Position numbers and translations under genes: made by a program. Positions 42,350 through 52,700 of a DNA stretch of 64,000 bases are shown one piece after another (the stretch's first letter is position 1; each line of letters starts with the position of its first letter). Origin of the DNA: Oscillospiraceae bacterium (GTDB taxonomy: Bacteria > Bacillota > Clostridia > Oscillospirales > Acutalibacteraceae); NCBI GenBank assembly GCA_009784445.1, contig WRBQ01000005.1, positions 1-64,000 on the forward strand, written 5' to 3'. Below the pieces are notes generated by a model. It ran no database searches, was not told the DNA's origin, and saw nothing but the letters and a program-made list of their open reading frames with translations.

Positions 42350-44275
42350 TTACGAATTCATTTCCGGCAGCGTTTCGCCTGCCATCACTTGCTTGAACTG
42401 CTCGCCCGAAATGGTTTCGAGCTTCAACAGCACGCGGGCAACTTCGTGCAATTGCGCCATGTTGGTGTTGAGAATGTCTTCAGCGTTTTTGTAACCGGTG
42501 CTGATGACTTTCTTGATTTCCAAGTCGATGTTTTCGGCCATGTGCTCGCTGTAGCTACGGGTTTGGCCGTAGTCACGTCCTAGGAAAACTTCGCTGTTGG
42601 TGGTGTAGGCAATGGGGCCAAGCTCCGCAGACATGCCGTAGCGCATGACCATGTCCTTGGCCAAGCGGGTGGCGCGTTCAATGTCGTTGCTGGCGCCAGT
42701 GGAGATATCGCCCAGCACCAGTGCTTCGGCCACGCGGCCGCCTAGCAGGCTGACGATGTCTTCTTCCATGTCCGTTTTGCAGATAAATTTTTTGTCGTCT
42801 TGCGGCAGATACATCGTGTAACCACCTGCCATGCCGCGTGAAATTATGCTGATTTGGTGCACGTCGTCTTGGCTTTCCAAGTAGTAGGACGTCACGGCAT
42901 GGCCAGCTTCGTGGTAGGCAAGCAACTTGAGATCTTTCTCGGTTTTGTGCTGCGATTTCTTCTGCGTGCCGATGACCACCTTAAGCATAGCCGATTCAAT
43001 TTCGTCGCGGGTGATGGCCTTGCGCTCGTGCCTTGCGGCAAGCAACGCAGCCTCGTTAAGCAGGTTTTCTAGGTCTGCGCCGGTGAAACCTGCGGTGGTT
43101 TGCGCAATTACTTTCAGGTCAACATCGGGTGCCAAAGGCTTGTTTCTAGCATGCACGCGCAGGATTGCTTCGCGGCCTTTCACGTCTGGCACAAGCACGG
43201 TCACTTGGCGATCGAAGCGGCCGGGTCTCAGCAAAGCCGGGTCAAGGATGTCCGGGCGGTTGGTGGCGGCGATGATAATCACGCCTTCGTTGGTGCCAAA
43301 GCCGTCCATTTCCACCAGCAGCTGGTTGAGCGTTTGCTCACGTTCATCGTGGCCGCCGCCCATGCCTGCGCCGCGCTGGCGACCCACGGCATCAATTTCG
43401 TCGATAAATACGATGGACGGTGCGGCTTTTTTCGCTTGCGTGAACATGTCTCGCACGCGTGACGCACCCACGCCCACATAGAGCTCCACAAAGTCGGAAC
43501 CCGAAATGCTGAAGAAAGGCACATCGGCTTCGCCTGCCACGGCGCGGGCGATGAGCGTTTTGCCCGTGCCCGGCGGGCCCACCAGCAGCACGCCTTTAGG
43601 AATACGTGCGCCCAGCTCGCTGAATTTATCTGGGCTGCGCAAGAACTCCACAATTTCTTGCAGCTCTTCTTTTTCTTCTTCTGCGCCGGCCACGTCATCA
43701 AACTTGGTTTTGCGCTTGTCGTCTTTTTGCATCAAGCGCAGACGGGCTTTGCCAAAGTTCATATTGCTGCGGTTTTCGCCGCTAATCATGTTGCTGGTGC
43801 GGCGCATCATGGTGATGATGGAGAACACCAGTATTCCGCCAATGAGCACCATGGGCAACAAGTTCCACAGCATGGCGCTGGTGTTGCTGAGCAAAAAGTC
43901 ATAGCCGATTTGATATTGCAGATCATTCACGCGGTCTTCATGCTGATTGTGCTCCCGCACCGAAGCATAAATATGCTCTCTAAACGTTACAGCATCAACC
44001 ACGGTGGCACGGCCAAAGTTGCGCCGTTGATCTGACCTAGGACGTAGTTGTCCTTGATCGTTCACCTCCACTTGGTCGCGCCGCCAAAATTGCATGGCGC
44101 CGTTGCCAAAGTTGAGGGTAAAGTAGGCAATTTCCTCGCGGTCAAACAAGTTCGCTAGCTCGGAAGACTGCACTTCTTCGCCGCGGTTGCTGTTAAGCGC
44201 ATGAATGGCGAAGCCAAAAATCGCAACAACCACTAGGCCAATGGCAATGAGTTTCATCAAATTGTTTTTGTTCAC
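42350..44275 (-). CDS. ftsH: ATP-dependent zinc metalloprotease FtsH
   Basis: The 641-residue membrane AAA+ protease degrades misassembled membrane proteins and regulators such as those of early sporulation. Transmembrane helices lie at about 7-26 and 137-156. Walker A GPPGTGKT is at 233-240, followed by [13 protein letters not shown] and the second region of homology ([18 protein letters not shown]). The zinc site HEAGH lies near 457. Length and order are normal. It follows hpt by 26 bases, the common tilS-hpt-ftsH order of Firmicutes. Confidence 0.96.
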   Translation of the reverse strand: MNKNNLMKLIAIGLVVVAIFGFAIHALNSNRGEEVQSSELANLFDREEIAYFTLNFGNGAMQFWRRDQVEVNDQGQLRPRSDQRRNFGRATVVDAVTFREHIYASVREHNQHEDRVNDLQYQIGYDFLLSNTSAMLWNLLPMVLIGGILVFSIITMMRRTSNMISGENRSNMNFGKARLRLMQKDDKRKTKFDDVAGAEEEKEELQEIVEFLRSPDKFSELGARIPKGVLLVGPPGTGKTLIARAVAGEADVPFFSISGSDFVELYVGVGASRVRDMFTQAKKAAPSIVFIDEIDAVGRQRGAGMGGGHDEREQTLNQLLVEMDGFGTNEGVIIIAATNRPDILDPALLRPGRFDRQVTVLVPDVKGREAILRVHARNKPLAPDVDLKVIAQTTAGFTGADLENLLNEAALLAARHERKAITRDEIESAMLKVVIGTQKKSQHKTEKDLKLLAYHEAGHAVTSYYLESQDDVHQISIISRGMAGGYTMYLPQDDKKFICKTDMEEDIVSLLGGRVAEALVLGDISTGASNDIERATRLAKDMVMRYGMSAELGPIAYTTNSEVFLGRDYGQTRSYSEHMAENIDLEIKKVISTGYKNAEDILNTNMAQLHEVARVLLKLETISGEQFKQVMAGETLPEMNS

Positions 44276-44301
44276 GTCAAACCCTTTCGCAATGTGTATT
44301 G

Positions 44302-44817
44302 TTAATTATTTTCGTCAGTTAATACCGCAATATGCGGCAGATGGCGATATTGTTGCGCATAATCCAGTCCATAGCCCACCACAAAGGCATCGGGAATTTG
44401 CCTGCCCACGTATTTTGCCTGCACGGGCACAACACGGCGGCTGGGCTTGTCCAACAGCGCACACAACTCCAAGCTACGCGGATTCTTCGACTTCATATGT
44501 TCAAGCATCACCGAAAGCGTGTTGCCGCTGTCCAGAATATCATCCACAACCAGCACATCGTAATCTTGCAGCGACGACGATAAATCTTGCAAAATCTCAA
44601 ATGCGCCGGGCAATGTGCCATCGCGATAACTGGATGCCGTCACGAAATCCACCTCGCAGGGAATGGTGAGGGCACGGGCTAAGTCCGCCAAAAACACAAA
44701 TGCACCCTTGAGCACACCAACCAATAGCAGCCGCTTGCCAGCGTAGTCACGCGAGATTTGCGCGCCAAGTTCTTGCACAATGTCTGCCAGTTCTTGCTGA
44801 CTAATGAATATCTCCAT
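44302..44817 (-). CDS. hpt: Hypoxanthine phosphoribosyltransferase
   Basis: The 171-residue purine salvage enzyme makes IMP/GMP from hypoxanthine/guanine and PRPP. The PRPP loop is [14 protein letters not shown], and [14 protein letters not shown] and the C-terminal [21 protein letters not shown] are HPRT hallmarks. The stop of tilS is 2 bases upstream of its ATG, so the two are coupled. A catalytically minor role in activating FtsH/TilS has been described in Bacillus; whether that holds here is unknown. Confidence 0.95.
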   Translation of the reverse strand: MEIFISQQELADIVQELGAQISRDYAGKRLLLVGVLKGAFVFLADLARALTIPCEVDFVTASSYRDGTLPGAFEILQDLSSSLQDYDVLVVDDILDSGNTLSVMLEHMKSKNPRSLELCALLDKPSRRVVPVQAKYVGRQIPDAFVVGYGLDYAQQYRHLPHIAVLTDENN

Positions 44818-44819
44818 CT

Positions 44820-45728
44820 TTAATCCACTCTTTCTCTCCCACGCGTGCTTTGCAACACATCACAGTCTATTGTATCACAGTTTTCAGCATTTGCCAAGCC
44901 ATGTTTTTGTATGCCGCGTAACTTTTTTGTGAACTTGGGCGAGCGCAACTGTTTTTCCAGCTCTTGCATGCGCACTTGGGTCACATCACGGCCCGCCCGC
45001 TCTAGCATATTCCGCAGCGCGCGGTTTTTCAGCGGCGCGGGTGCCTGCAAAAAATCAATAGGCTGCAAGGCCTGCTCAACCAAATAATCTTCATCCTGCT
45101 CCAACGCAGCAAACATGCGGCGCATATGATCGGGACTCCAGCCAAGCTGTGGCAAAATTTCATGCCGCACATGATTGCGTCGATAGCGCAGGTCATCGTT
45201 GCTTTCGTCCATGCGATATTCTAGGTCATGTGCCACGCAGTATTCTTCCACCTGCGCACGTGTGCAGTCAATCAACGGCCGAATAATTTTCTCCCTCACC
45301 GGCGGAATGGAGCACAGCCCACGCAAGGTAGTTCCGCGCGCAATGTTGAGCAAAAACGTCTCCATGCGGTCGCTGAGCGTGTGCGCAAGGGCTAACTTAT
45401 CGCCGCCAAGCTGCGAAAAAAATGCATAGCGCGCTTCGCGGCCAGCAGCTTCGGTGAACCGCTCAAACTGCGCTTGATGCACCCGCAGCGGCACCTGCCA
45501 TTGCGCGCACAGGTTGCGGCAAAATTGCTCATCTGCCTGCGATTGCTCGCCCCGCAGGTTGTGGTTCACGTGTGCGGCGGTGAGGGTCAGCTGCCAAGCT
45601 TCCCGCAAGCTGCACAATACATGCACCAGCGCCACGCTGTCTGCACCGCCCGAAAGCCCGACAACCACGTGGTCGCCAGGCCGCAGCATGCTGTGCTGTT
45701 GAATTGTGTGCAGGGCTTGTTCGGTCAT
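44820..45728 (-). CDS. tilS: tRNA(Ile)-lysidine synthase, short form
   Basis: TilS converts C34 of the CAU-anticodon tRNA-Ile to lysidine so that it reads AUA. The PP-loop SGGADS is at 26-31, followed by HVNHNLRGEQSQADEQFC, and RGTTLRGLCSIPP and RRNHVRHEILP in the catalytic half. The 302-residue length is well below the usual 430-470, with the C-terminal tRNA-binding domain missing. The start at 45728 is the first residue of the family pattern. A promoter lies six bases before this ATG, so the mRNA is probably leaderless. Confidence 0.92.
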   Translation of the reverse strand: MTEQALHTIQQHSMLRPGDHVVVGLSGGADSVALVHVLCSLREAWQLTLTAAHVNHNLRGEQSQADEQFCRNLCAQWQVPLRVHQAQFERFTEAAGREARYAFFSQLGGDKLALAHTLSDRMETFLLNIARGTTLRGLCSIPPVREKIIRPLIDCTRAQVEEYCVAHDLEYRMDESNDDLRYRRNHVRHEILPQLGWSPDHMRRMFAALEQDEDYLVEQALQPIDFLQAPAPLKNRALRNMLERAGRDVTQVRMQELEKQLRSPKFTKKLRGIQKHGLANAENCDTIDCDVLQSTRGRERVD

Positions 45729-45734
45729 GTCATC

Positions 45735-45763
45735 ATTATAGCACATTCTTGCGCACAAGTCAA
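45735..45763 (-). promoter_or_regulatory. SigA promoter of tilS, leaderless geometry
   Basis: On the minus strand TTGACT (45758-45763), 17-bp spacer and TATAAT (45735-45740). Six bases (GATGAC) separate it from the ATG at 45728. Confidence 0.8.
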
Positions 45764-45765
45764 GC

Positions 45766-45794
45766 TTGACAACGTCGACTTTTTGCTATATAAT
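45766..45794 (+). promoter_or_regulatory. SigA promoter of the zinc-ribbon/rplI operon
   Basis: Perfect TTGACA (45766-45771), 17-bp spacer and TATAAT (45789-45794). It is back to back with the tilS promoter; the two -35 boxes are two bases apart. Confidence 0.85.
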
Positions 45795-45825
45795 AGTATA
45801 TAATTATGCGACAAGAGGGCTAATC

Positions 45826-46566
45826 ATGTTTTGCAACAAGTGCGGCACGCAGTTGCCACAAAACAGCAAATTTTGCACAGCTTGCGGCGCGCAGTGCTTT
45901 GTCCCTGATACACCTCTGCCGCCACCTGCCGCTTCTACTCCCCCGCCTGCGCCCGAAAAAAGCTACATGCAAAAACTGAAAGACGGCATTGCACAAGCAA
46001 AACTTCCTCCGCAACCATCGGCAGCACCGCCCTATGAACTATTCACAAGCCCTGCGGTGCAAGAATTTGCGCAAAAAGCGATTGATAAGCGGCAGCGAGA
46101 ATATTTGATTCGCCTTTGGCTATGCTTAATGGGTCTATGTGCTCTCCCGGGAGTGGTGATGGGTCCAGTTGGCATATTGATTGGTTTAGTGGTTGGCACA
46201 GTGTGGGGGGCAGTTATCGCACTAGTCAACCGAATACCAAAAATTACGGTGCATCATTATAGTATCGCTGGTCAAATCATGCCCGCAAATGTCCTGCAAA
46301 CCGCAATAACGATGTCACATAAGTCCAGCACAGTATTGGATACTTCCGCGTTGTTCAACGTTCCAGTTATTTCCGTATTGCAGCCACAGCTCCTCTTAGG
46401 CAGACGCGCTGGAGACAACAAAAGATTTGTGGTTGTTTTTGCCACAACAGAATACATCGACGCAGAAAACACGCTAGTGCATCTTTGTGCCATTGGCCGC
46501 GAGAAATACACGCTCGAAAACGCAATCAACCGCATTGTGCAAAATTTGAAAGGAATGATCCCATGA
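45826..46566 (+). CDS. Zinc-ribbon membrane protein
   Basis: The 246-residue product starts with a double-CxxC zinc ribbon ([20 protein letters not shown]). A Pro/Ala-rich linker follows, then a hairpin of two transmembrane helices ([21 protein letters not shown] and the next segment) and a ~110-residue soluble domain. AGAGGG before the ATG supports the start. It overlaps rplI by 4 bases. Its layout equals the sum of the two genes at 47540 and 47782. Function unknown. Confidence 0.7.
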   Translation: MFCNKCGTQLPQNSKFCTACGAQCFVPDTPLPPPAASTPPPAPEKSYMQKLKDGIAQAKLPPQPSAAPPYELFTSPAVQEFAQKAIDKRQREYLIRLWLCLMGLCALPGVVMGPVGILIGLVVGTVWGAVIALVNRIPKITVHHYSIAGQIMPANVLQTAITMSHKSSTVLDTSALFNVPVISVLQPQLLLGRRAGDNKRFVVVFATTEYIDAENTLVHLCAIGREKYTLENAINRIVQNLKGMIP

Positions 46567-47006
46567 AAGTAGTACTTACCCAAGACGTAAAGGGCCTTGG
46601 CAAAAAAGGCGACCTCGTTAACGCCGCCGACGGCCACGTACGCAACTTTTTGTTCCCGCGCAAGCTGGCCATTGAGGCCAACGCCCAAGCCATGACCGAG
46701 CTGAAAAACCGAGACGCCGCAGCCGCGCACAAGCTGGCGACCGAAACCGCAGCCGCCAAAGATGCCGCTGCTAAGCTCAACGAAAAAACAGTGAAGGTTG
46801 CTGCAAAAGCAGGTGAGCAAGGCCGCTTGTTTGGCAAAATCACGGCCAAAGAGGTCGCCGAAGCCCTGCAAGCGCAGTTCGGCGTTGCCGCAGACCGCCG
46901 CAAAATCACCATTGACGACATCAAAAACTGCGGCACCTATGAAGCAGAAATCAAGCTGCAACATGGTGTGAGTGCGAAGTTTTTTGTGCTGGTGACGGGA
47001 GAATAA
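46563..47006 (+). CDS. rplI: 50S ribosomal protein L9
   Basis: The 147-residue protein begins [20 protein letters not shown], with the conserved [14 protein letters not shown]. The long helix, rich in Ala and Lys, connects to the C-terminal domain ([16 protein letters not shown]). Length is normal. L9 binds 23S rRNA near L1 and helps keep the reading frame. The start overlaps the zinc-ribbon gene. In most Firmicutes rplI directly precedes dnaB; here 1.3 kb of small genes separates them. Its 3' end overlaps a minus-strand ORF. Confidence 0.96.
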   Translation: MKVVLTQDVKGLGKKGDLVNAADGHVRNFLFPRKLAIEANAQAMTELKNRDAAAAHKLATETAAAKDAAAKLNEKTVKVAAKAGEQGRLFGKITAKEVAEALQAQFGVAADRRKITIDDIKNCGTYEAEIKLQHGVSAKFFVLVTGE

Positions 47007-47187
47007 GCAAACCCTCTTCCACCACCTCTATTGCTTCGTCAAGTGCGGTGAGGTAGTCCTGTGCGATACTCGCCAACACTTCAGCGCGCAGAGGGCATAC
47101 GGGGTTTTCGATGAAGCATTCCAAAGGCACTTTGGCTTTTTGCAGTAGCACATGCAGGTTCAGAAATGCGGCTTGGTCGTAGTCCAT
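46951..47187 (-). CDS. 78-residue helical protein antisense to the rplI end
   Basis: The product ([20 protein letters not shown]) is acidic and helical, with one region [20 protein letters not shown] and a His-rich end (SHSHHVAA). GGAGAG lies before the ATG, and on the minus strand TTGCGT-N17-TATAAT lies about 30 bases upstream. Its last 56 bases overlap the rplI 3' end. Function unknown; the SD and promoter make it a likely gene. Confidence 0.55.
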   Translation of the reverse strand: MDYDQAAFLNLHVLLQKAKVPLECFIENPVCPLRAEVLASIAQDYLTALDEAIEVVEEGLLILPSPAQKTSHSHHVAA

Positions 47188-47327
47188 GATATCTCTCCTT
47201 GCGCTGTTGATAGCTATATTATAACACAGGAACGTCCAACACGCAAGACGGAATGTCGCACAAAGAAGAGGGGACGTCCAACTCCCGCTTTGTGCAATCT
47301 TACTACTAAAGTAGAAGGGGCGATTTT

Positions 47328-47528
47328 TTGGCAGAGATAAGCGAAGAAAGAAAAAAGGCCATCGCAGACTACAAGCTTAATACTTATGATCGTCTTGAAA
47401 TCAAAGTGAAAAAAGGCGAAAAGGCCGAATTAAAACAACACGCCGCCGAGCAAGGCGAAAGCCTCAACGGCTTTGTCAACCGTGCCATGGAAGAAACACG
47501 GCAGCGAGATAAACAACGCAACGCATAA
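47328..47528 (+). CDS. Ribbon-helix-helix-like small protein (copy 2)
   Basis: The 66-residue paralogue of 27279-27482 shares YDRLEIKVKKGEKAELKQHA and GESLNGFVNRAMEE. The start is TTG at 47328, with GAAGGGG about 8-10 bases before. A hairpin with 8-bp arms GCACAAAG / CTTTGTGC (47258-47295) lies in its leader and might be an operator. It leads a short run with the zinc-ribbon and membrane genes, so a regulator or chaperone of that cluster is conceivable. Confidence 0.65.
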   Translation: MAEISEERKKAIADYKLNTYDRLEIKVKKGEKAELKQHAAEQGESLNGFVNRAMEETRQRDKQRNA

Positions 47529-47539
47529 AGGAGCACGCC

Positions 47540-47767
47540 ATGTTCTGCACCAACTGCGGCAAACGCATCGAAGATGAGCACAAATTCTGCTTCTGCTGTG
47601 GCACCGCACGCTATGTTGAGCGACCGCAGGGCACTCCCCTGCCACAGTCAACCCCAATGCCGCCCATCGTGATGTGGCCGATGTTCATGTGGCCCGGTGG
47701 GCGCAGCGGGCAAGGCGGCAGCAACGGCTGCTATGGCGGCGGATACTACGGCGGCTATGGCTGCTAG
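47540..47767 (+). CDS. Zinc-ribbon protein with Gly/Tyr-rich tail
   Basis: The 75-residue product has a double-CxxC zinc ribbon (MFCTNCGKRIEDEHKFCFCC). A Pro/Met/Trp-rich middle follows and the tail is Gly/Tyr (GCYGGGYYGGYGC). AAAGGAG precedes the ATG. It is 11 bases after the ribbon-helix-helix gene and 14 before the next. The zinc ribbon is similar to that of the 45826 protein. Confidence 0.65.
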   Translation: MFCTNCGKRIEDEHKFCFCCGTARYVERPQGTPLPQSTPMPPIVMWPMFMWPGGRSGQGGSNGCYGGGYYGGYGC

Positions 47768-47781
47768 GAAAGGGAAAAAGT

Positions 47782-48318
47782 ATGATTGAGCAAGTGCCAT
47801 TTGGTCCGTTAATGACCAAAGAAACACGCGAACAGCTCGAAAAACTGTGGCGAAAACAGCAGCTGCGATTGATAGCGCGTCGCTTGCCGTGGAGCATTCC
47901 TTTGCTTATGGTTATGATGGCTTTCGTCATTTGGTGGGGAAATGGACTTTGGATAATAATGGCTATCACAATTCCTCTTACTCTTCTGATGAGCTTCGGG
48001 CAAGGCCGCGAAGATCATCACACAAGCATTGTTGTGCCCCTGCACAGCATTAACAACATCGCCGACGTTCACGTGGTGTTGTCTGCCAGCAAAGGTTATC
48101 GTAAACTCGTGCCTGCCATTGGCAACTACCATGCTATCGCAGCATTTCAAGGCTTCAATGAAGCCTTCACGCTGGTGTGTGTTGCTGTGCAACCCATAGG
48201 CGACCAAGCAAAAATTTATATCTGCGCATATGGCTTGAATGCTTGGGGTTCACGCAAAAAAATAACCGAGAAATACGCCCACCGCATTGCCACAGAAATC
48301 GCCGCAAAATTGACATAA
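47782..48318 (+). CDS. Two-helix membrane protein
   Basis: The 178-residue product has a charged N-terminus, two transmembrane helices (LPWSIPLLMVMMAFVIWW, GLWIIMAITIPLTLLMSFG) and a ~105-residue soluble domain. The layout equals that of the 45826 protein without its zinc ribbon. The ATG at 47782 follows GGAAAGGGA. A longer upstream reading frame runs through the zinc-ribbon gene and is not used. Function unknown. Confidence 0.65.
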   Translation: MIEQVPFGPLMTKETREQLEKLWRKQQLRLIARRLPWSIPLLMVMMAFVIWWGNGLWIIMAITIPLTLLMSFGQGREDHHTSIVVPLHSINNIADVHVVLSASKGYRKLVPAIGNYHAIAAFQGFNEAFTLVCVAVQPIGDQAKIYICAYGLNAWGSRKKITEKYAHRIATEIAAKLT

Positions 48319-48330
48319 CGGAGTTAACAT

Positions 48331-49695
48331 ATGCCACCCGAAAACCTGCAAATGCCCTTTAGCATGGAAGCCGAACAAGCCGTGCTGGGCAGCATATTGA
48401 TCGATCCCGGTTGCTTGGCCACCGCACAGGTTGCCGTGCGGCCTGAATATTTCTTTTTGCCGCAACACCAAGCAATTTTCGCCGCCATGGTGGAAATTGA
48501 AACCTGCGGCGGCAAAATAGACCCGCTTGTGGTGCTTGAACACCTCAAGCGCGACCAAGTCTACGACGACGCCGGCGGACGCAACTATCTGCTACAAATG
48601 GCACAAAGTGTGCCTAGCACGCAAAACATCGAAAGCTATGCCAACATTGTGCGCGAGAAATACACCACGCGCCGCTTGATGTCCATTGCGCAAGAGATCA
48701 TCGAAACCGCCGCTGCCGAAAGCGAAACCGCCGACACCCTTCTGGACAACGCTGAACAAAAGATTTACGAAATCCGCCAAGGCCGCGGCACCGATGGCCC
48801 TTCGCGTCTGCGCGATATTATTGTGAATGATGTCTACGACCATTTGGCCAAAATGTCATCACCGGACAAAGAACAGTTACAAGGCTTCAAAACCGGCTTC
48901 ACCGAACTTGACAATTGCCTCACCGGCTTTAACCGTGCAGACTTGGTGCTCATTGGCGCACGCCCAGCCATGGGTAAGACCTCCGTTGCCCTGCGCATTG
49001 CCCAGCAGATTGCCACGCACAGCAACCGCAAAGTGCTGTTCTTCACTTTGGAGATGACCAAACAGCAGGTGGCCACGCGCGTGCTTTCCATGGAAGCTCT
49101 GGTTGCAGGCTATAAGTTCCGCACGGGCGATTTTTCGCAGGACGAATGGCGGAAAATCGGCGACGCAGTGGGCAGGCTCAACGACTGTGAGCTGTGGTTT
49201 GACGACACCTCCACCATCACCGTGCCGGAAATCAAGGCGCGTGCACGGCGGCTCAAAGGCGTGGACTGCATTGTCATCGACTACTTGGGGCTCATCCAAG
49301 GTGCCAAACGCACCGAAAACCGCGTGCAAGAAGTCAGCGAAATCACACGCGGCTTAAAAATGATGGCCAAAGATTTAAACATCCCCGTCATTTGTTGTGC
49401 GCAGCTTAGCCGTGCCACAGAAGGCCGTGGTAAATCTCACCGGCCACAGCTAAGCGACCTGCGCGAGTCCGGCTCCATTGAGCAAGATGCCGACGTGGTG
49501 CTGATGCTTTACCGCGAGGAATACTACAAAAACGAAAACGACGACTCCAACACCGTGGATCTGCCCGAGGCCAACACCATGGAAATCATCGTGGCCAAAA
49601 ACCGCCACGGCTACACTAAGACCGTGGAGTTCATTTGGGATGGCGAACACACGTTGATTATGCCCAAAGAGGAAGACCGGGTTTGGGTGGAATAG
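48331..49695 (+). CDS. dnaB: Replicative DNA helicase DnaB (DnaC of Bacillus)
   Basis: The 454-residue hexameric helicase unwinds DNA ahead of the replisome. N-terminal primase-binding domain: MEAEQAVLGSILIDPGCL. RecA-like domain: Walker A GARPAMGKTSVALRIA (near 208-217), VDCIVIDYLGLIQG (Walker B), and the arginine-finger region. LSRATEGRGKSHRPQLSDLR and ESGSIEQDADVVLMLYR are diagnostic. Length is normal, without an intein. It follows the membrane protein by 12 bases. Confidence 0.96.
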   Translation: MPPENLQMPFSMEAEQAVLGSILIDPGCLATAQVAVRPEYFFLPQHQAIFAAMVEIETCGGKIDPLVVLEHLKRDQVYDDAGGRNYLLQMAQSVPSTQNIESYANIVREKYTTRRLMSIAQEIIETAAAESETADTLLDNAEQKIYEIRQGRGTDGPSRLRDIIVNDVYDHLAKMSSPDKEQLQGFKTGFTELDNCLTGFNRADLVLIGARPAMGKTSVALRIAQQIATHSNRKVLFFTLEMTKQQVATRVLSMEALVAGYKFRTGDFSQDEWRKIGDAVGRLNDCELWFDDTSTITVPEIKARARRLKGVDCIVIDYLGLIQGAKRTENRVQEVSEITRGLKMMAKDLNIPVICCAQLSRATEGRGKSHRPQLSDLRESGSIEQDADVVLMLYREEYYKNENDDSNTVDLPEANTMEIIVAKNRHGYTKTVEFIWDGEHTLIMPKEEDRVWVE

Positions 49696-49728
49696 AAATC
49701 GACTAAATTAGCGCTTTAGGAGGAAAAC

Positions 49729-52700
49729 ATGGACAAGCTCATACGCTGGGCAAAAGAAAATTGCTACGTGGCTGCGGCGGGGGTCGGCGCAACCTTTTTG
49801 ATGGTTTTCATGTGGTTTGTGCACAACATGGTGCCGTTCGTTAGCGGTGAACGCGGCGTGCGCAGCATTTTGCACATGGATCTATTCCATCAATACGCAC
49901 CGCTGTTTGGCGAGCTGCAAATGCGCCTGACCGGGGGCGGCAGCCTGCTATATTCTTGGTATAGTGGCCTAGGCGGCGGCTTTTTGGGCAACTTCTTCAA
50001 CTATTTGTCCAGCCCCATTGGCATCATCGTGGTGCTGCTGTTTGGCCACCAGCGTGTGCCCGAGGCCATTGCTGTGATGATACTCGTCAAATGCGTAATG
50101 GCCGCTATGACTTTTGCCTACATGCTGAAGAAAATGTTCGGCCTCAATAATTTTTCCATTGCAGCATTTGGCATTTTGTATGCCTTTTGCGCTTGGATAC
50201 TGGCCTACTATTGGAACGTGATGTGGCTGGATGCCCTTGCACTGCTGCCACTGATTGCCCTAGGCGTTCACTACTGCGTGGCCAAAGGCAAGTTTACACT
50301 ATATACCGTCAGCTTGGCCATCGCCATGTTCAGCAGCTTTTACATGGGATTCATGCTGTGCATTTTCAGCGTGCTGTTCTTCTTTGTGCAATATTTCTCT
50401 AACTACAATCTCAACGCCACGCTACCCGAAAAAAGCGACACTCTACCCAAGCTGCAACGCTTGCGTCTGCCACGCGCGGCACTGGCGTTTGGCATGGGTT
50501 CAGTGCTAGCTGGCGGGCTGGCGGCCATTGCGCTGCTGCCCACATTCTTTGCGCTGCAATCATCCTCAGCCACCAGCGCAACCATGCCCGAAAACGCCAA
50601 CCTGTTCTTCAACGCCTTTGACTTTTTGGCACAGCATTTCGCCAGCCTCAGCCCCACCATTCGCGGGCACGGCATGAACGCTATGCCCAATGTTTACAGC
50701 GGCGTGATTGCCTTGCTGCTGGCGCCGTTGTTCCTGCTTGCACCAAAGATTAAACTGCGCGAAAAAATTGCTTATAGTGCACTGATGGTGTTCATGTTCC
50801 TCAGCATGAATGTCAATATCCTCAACTGGTTGTGGCATGCAGGCAAGTTTCCCAACGACCTCCCCCACCGTTTTTCGTTTATCTATAGCTTCTTGCTGCT
50901 GTTCATCGCATTTCGTGCCTTCCAGCACATTCGCGATGTCTCCGCCAAAACGCTGCTGGGCGTGGGCGCAGCAACAGCCGCTTTTGTAATAATCGTCAGC
51001 CGTGTTGGTACACCTAATATTCAACGATACGTGATAACCTACGTGCCCGGTGGCAATAATGTATACGGCAATTTCTACATCACCATTGCCATCACGCTTG
51101 CGTTTTTGCTGGTATACGGCATTCTGCTGCTGGCGAACATGAAAGGCGACAAACGCTGGAAAGCCGGGCTTGCCGTGCTGCTGTTTTGCGCGGTAATCAC
51201 CGAAGTGAGCGCGGCCAGCATTAACCAGTTCAATGTCCGGCAAGTTCGGGAAAGCTTCGTTTCGGGCGTTCCAGAATTCCAGCAAGTGCGTGATAACATT
51301 TTGGAATTTGACGACGAACTATTCTTCCGCATGGAACTGACCGACAGTCGCACACACATGTCACCAGCTTGGTATGGCTACCGCGGTATATCTACCTTCA
51401 GCTCCATGGCCAACGAGTATGTAGCCAACCTGCAAAACCGCCTAGGCATGGACTCAAACCACATCAACAGCTACATCTACAACCCCAACACGCCAGTCTT
51501 CAACGCCATGCACAACCTGCGCTGGCTCATTGAAAACCACGGCCACGATCACAATCACCCGCCGCGCGGCGACACTTTTGTGCACACGCTGAACCCCATG
51601 GTTTATCAACGACACCCGCAGCTGGACTTCGAGCGCTACACCGCGTTCGAGAATCGCTATCCCCTATCCGTGGCTTTTTGGGCACACAACAACTTGCGTG
51701 AGTGGGAAACCGTCTATATGAACAACCCCATTCACCTGCAACAAGACTTTTGGCGCCGTGCCAGCAATGTGCAGGCCGAGGTTTTCACGCCACTTGAGCT
51801 GCAAATTAACCACGGTTCAACAACTTCGCCCAACCTAGTGCCCGAAATTACTGGCGGCAACATGATTAGCTTCAGCGGCCGCCCACAGGGGCAAAATGCA
51901 GTGATTCCGCTACTGCTGCTGAGCGACGTGGACAGCAATGTGTACATCCACATGGATCGCAATTATATTCATGGCCTGCACATTATTCGCCCCGACGGCC
52001 GCCCCGAACGACGCCACCGCCGCAACACTGTCATCGACATTGGTGAAATTCGCGCAGGCGAACCGCTTGAGATCGAGCTGCATCTATCTGGACCTCACAA
52101 CAACGCCACCGCAGGCACCTTCCGCCTAGATGCTTACGCCATCAACATGGATAATTTCCGCGCAGGCTACGATGTGTTAGCACGCGGCGCACTGCAACTC
52201 ACCGAGTTCAGCGACACCCGTCTGGCCGGAACCATCAACGCGCCACAAGCCGGGCTAATGTTTACCTCCATTCCCTACGACCCCAGCTGGCGGGTGTTCC
52301 TCAACGGCGAGCGTGTGCCACTGCTAAGCACCGGCAACGGTGCCTATTTGGCCATTGATTTGCCCGCAGGTTTGCATACCGTGGAAATGCACTACCGCCC
52401 CCGCGGGCTTATGTTGGGTGCGGGCATTACCAGTGTTTCGCTGCTAGCGCTTGTGCTAGCTATTTTGCTGCAACTACGCGCCAAAGACAAAGCCAAACAG
52501 CAACCCCAACTAGAAGCATCCGTGCCGGTGTTTGCCACACAGGGGCTAACGGCCGAGGATTTCTCGCTAGACATTGCCCAACACGAACCACCAAGCGAAG
52601 TTATGCCTGCCCCACCGCCCGAAGAACCCGTGGAGCAAAACGCTGCTATCCAAAGCGCACAAGAAGAGCTGCGCGACATGCAACAAAAAGTAGAACGCAT

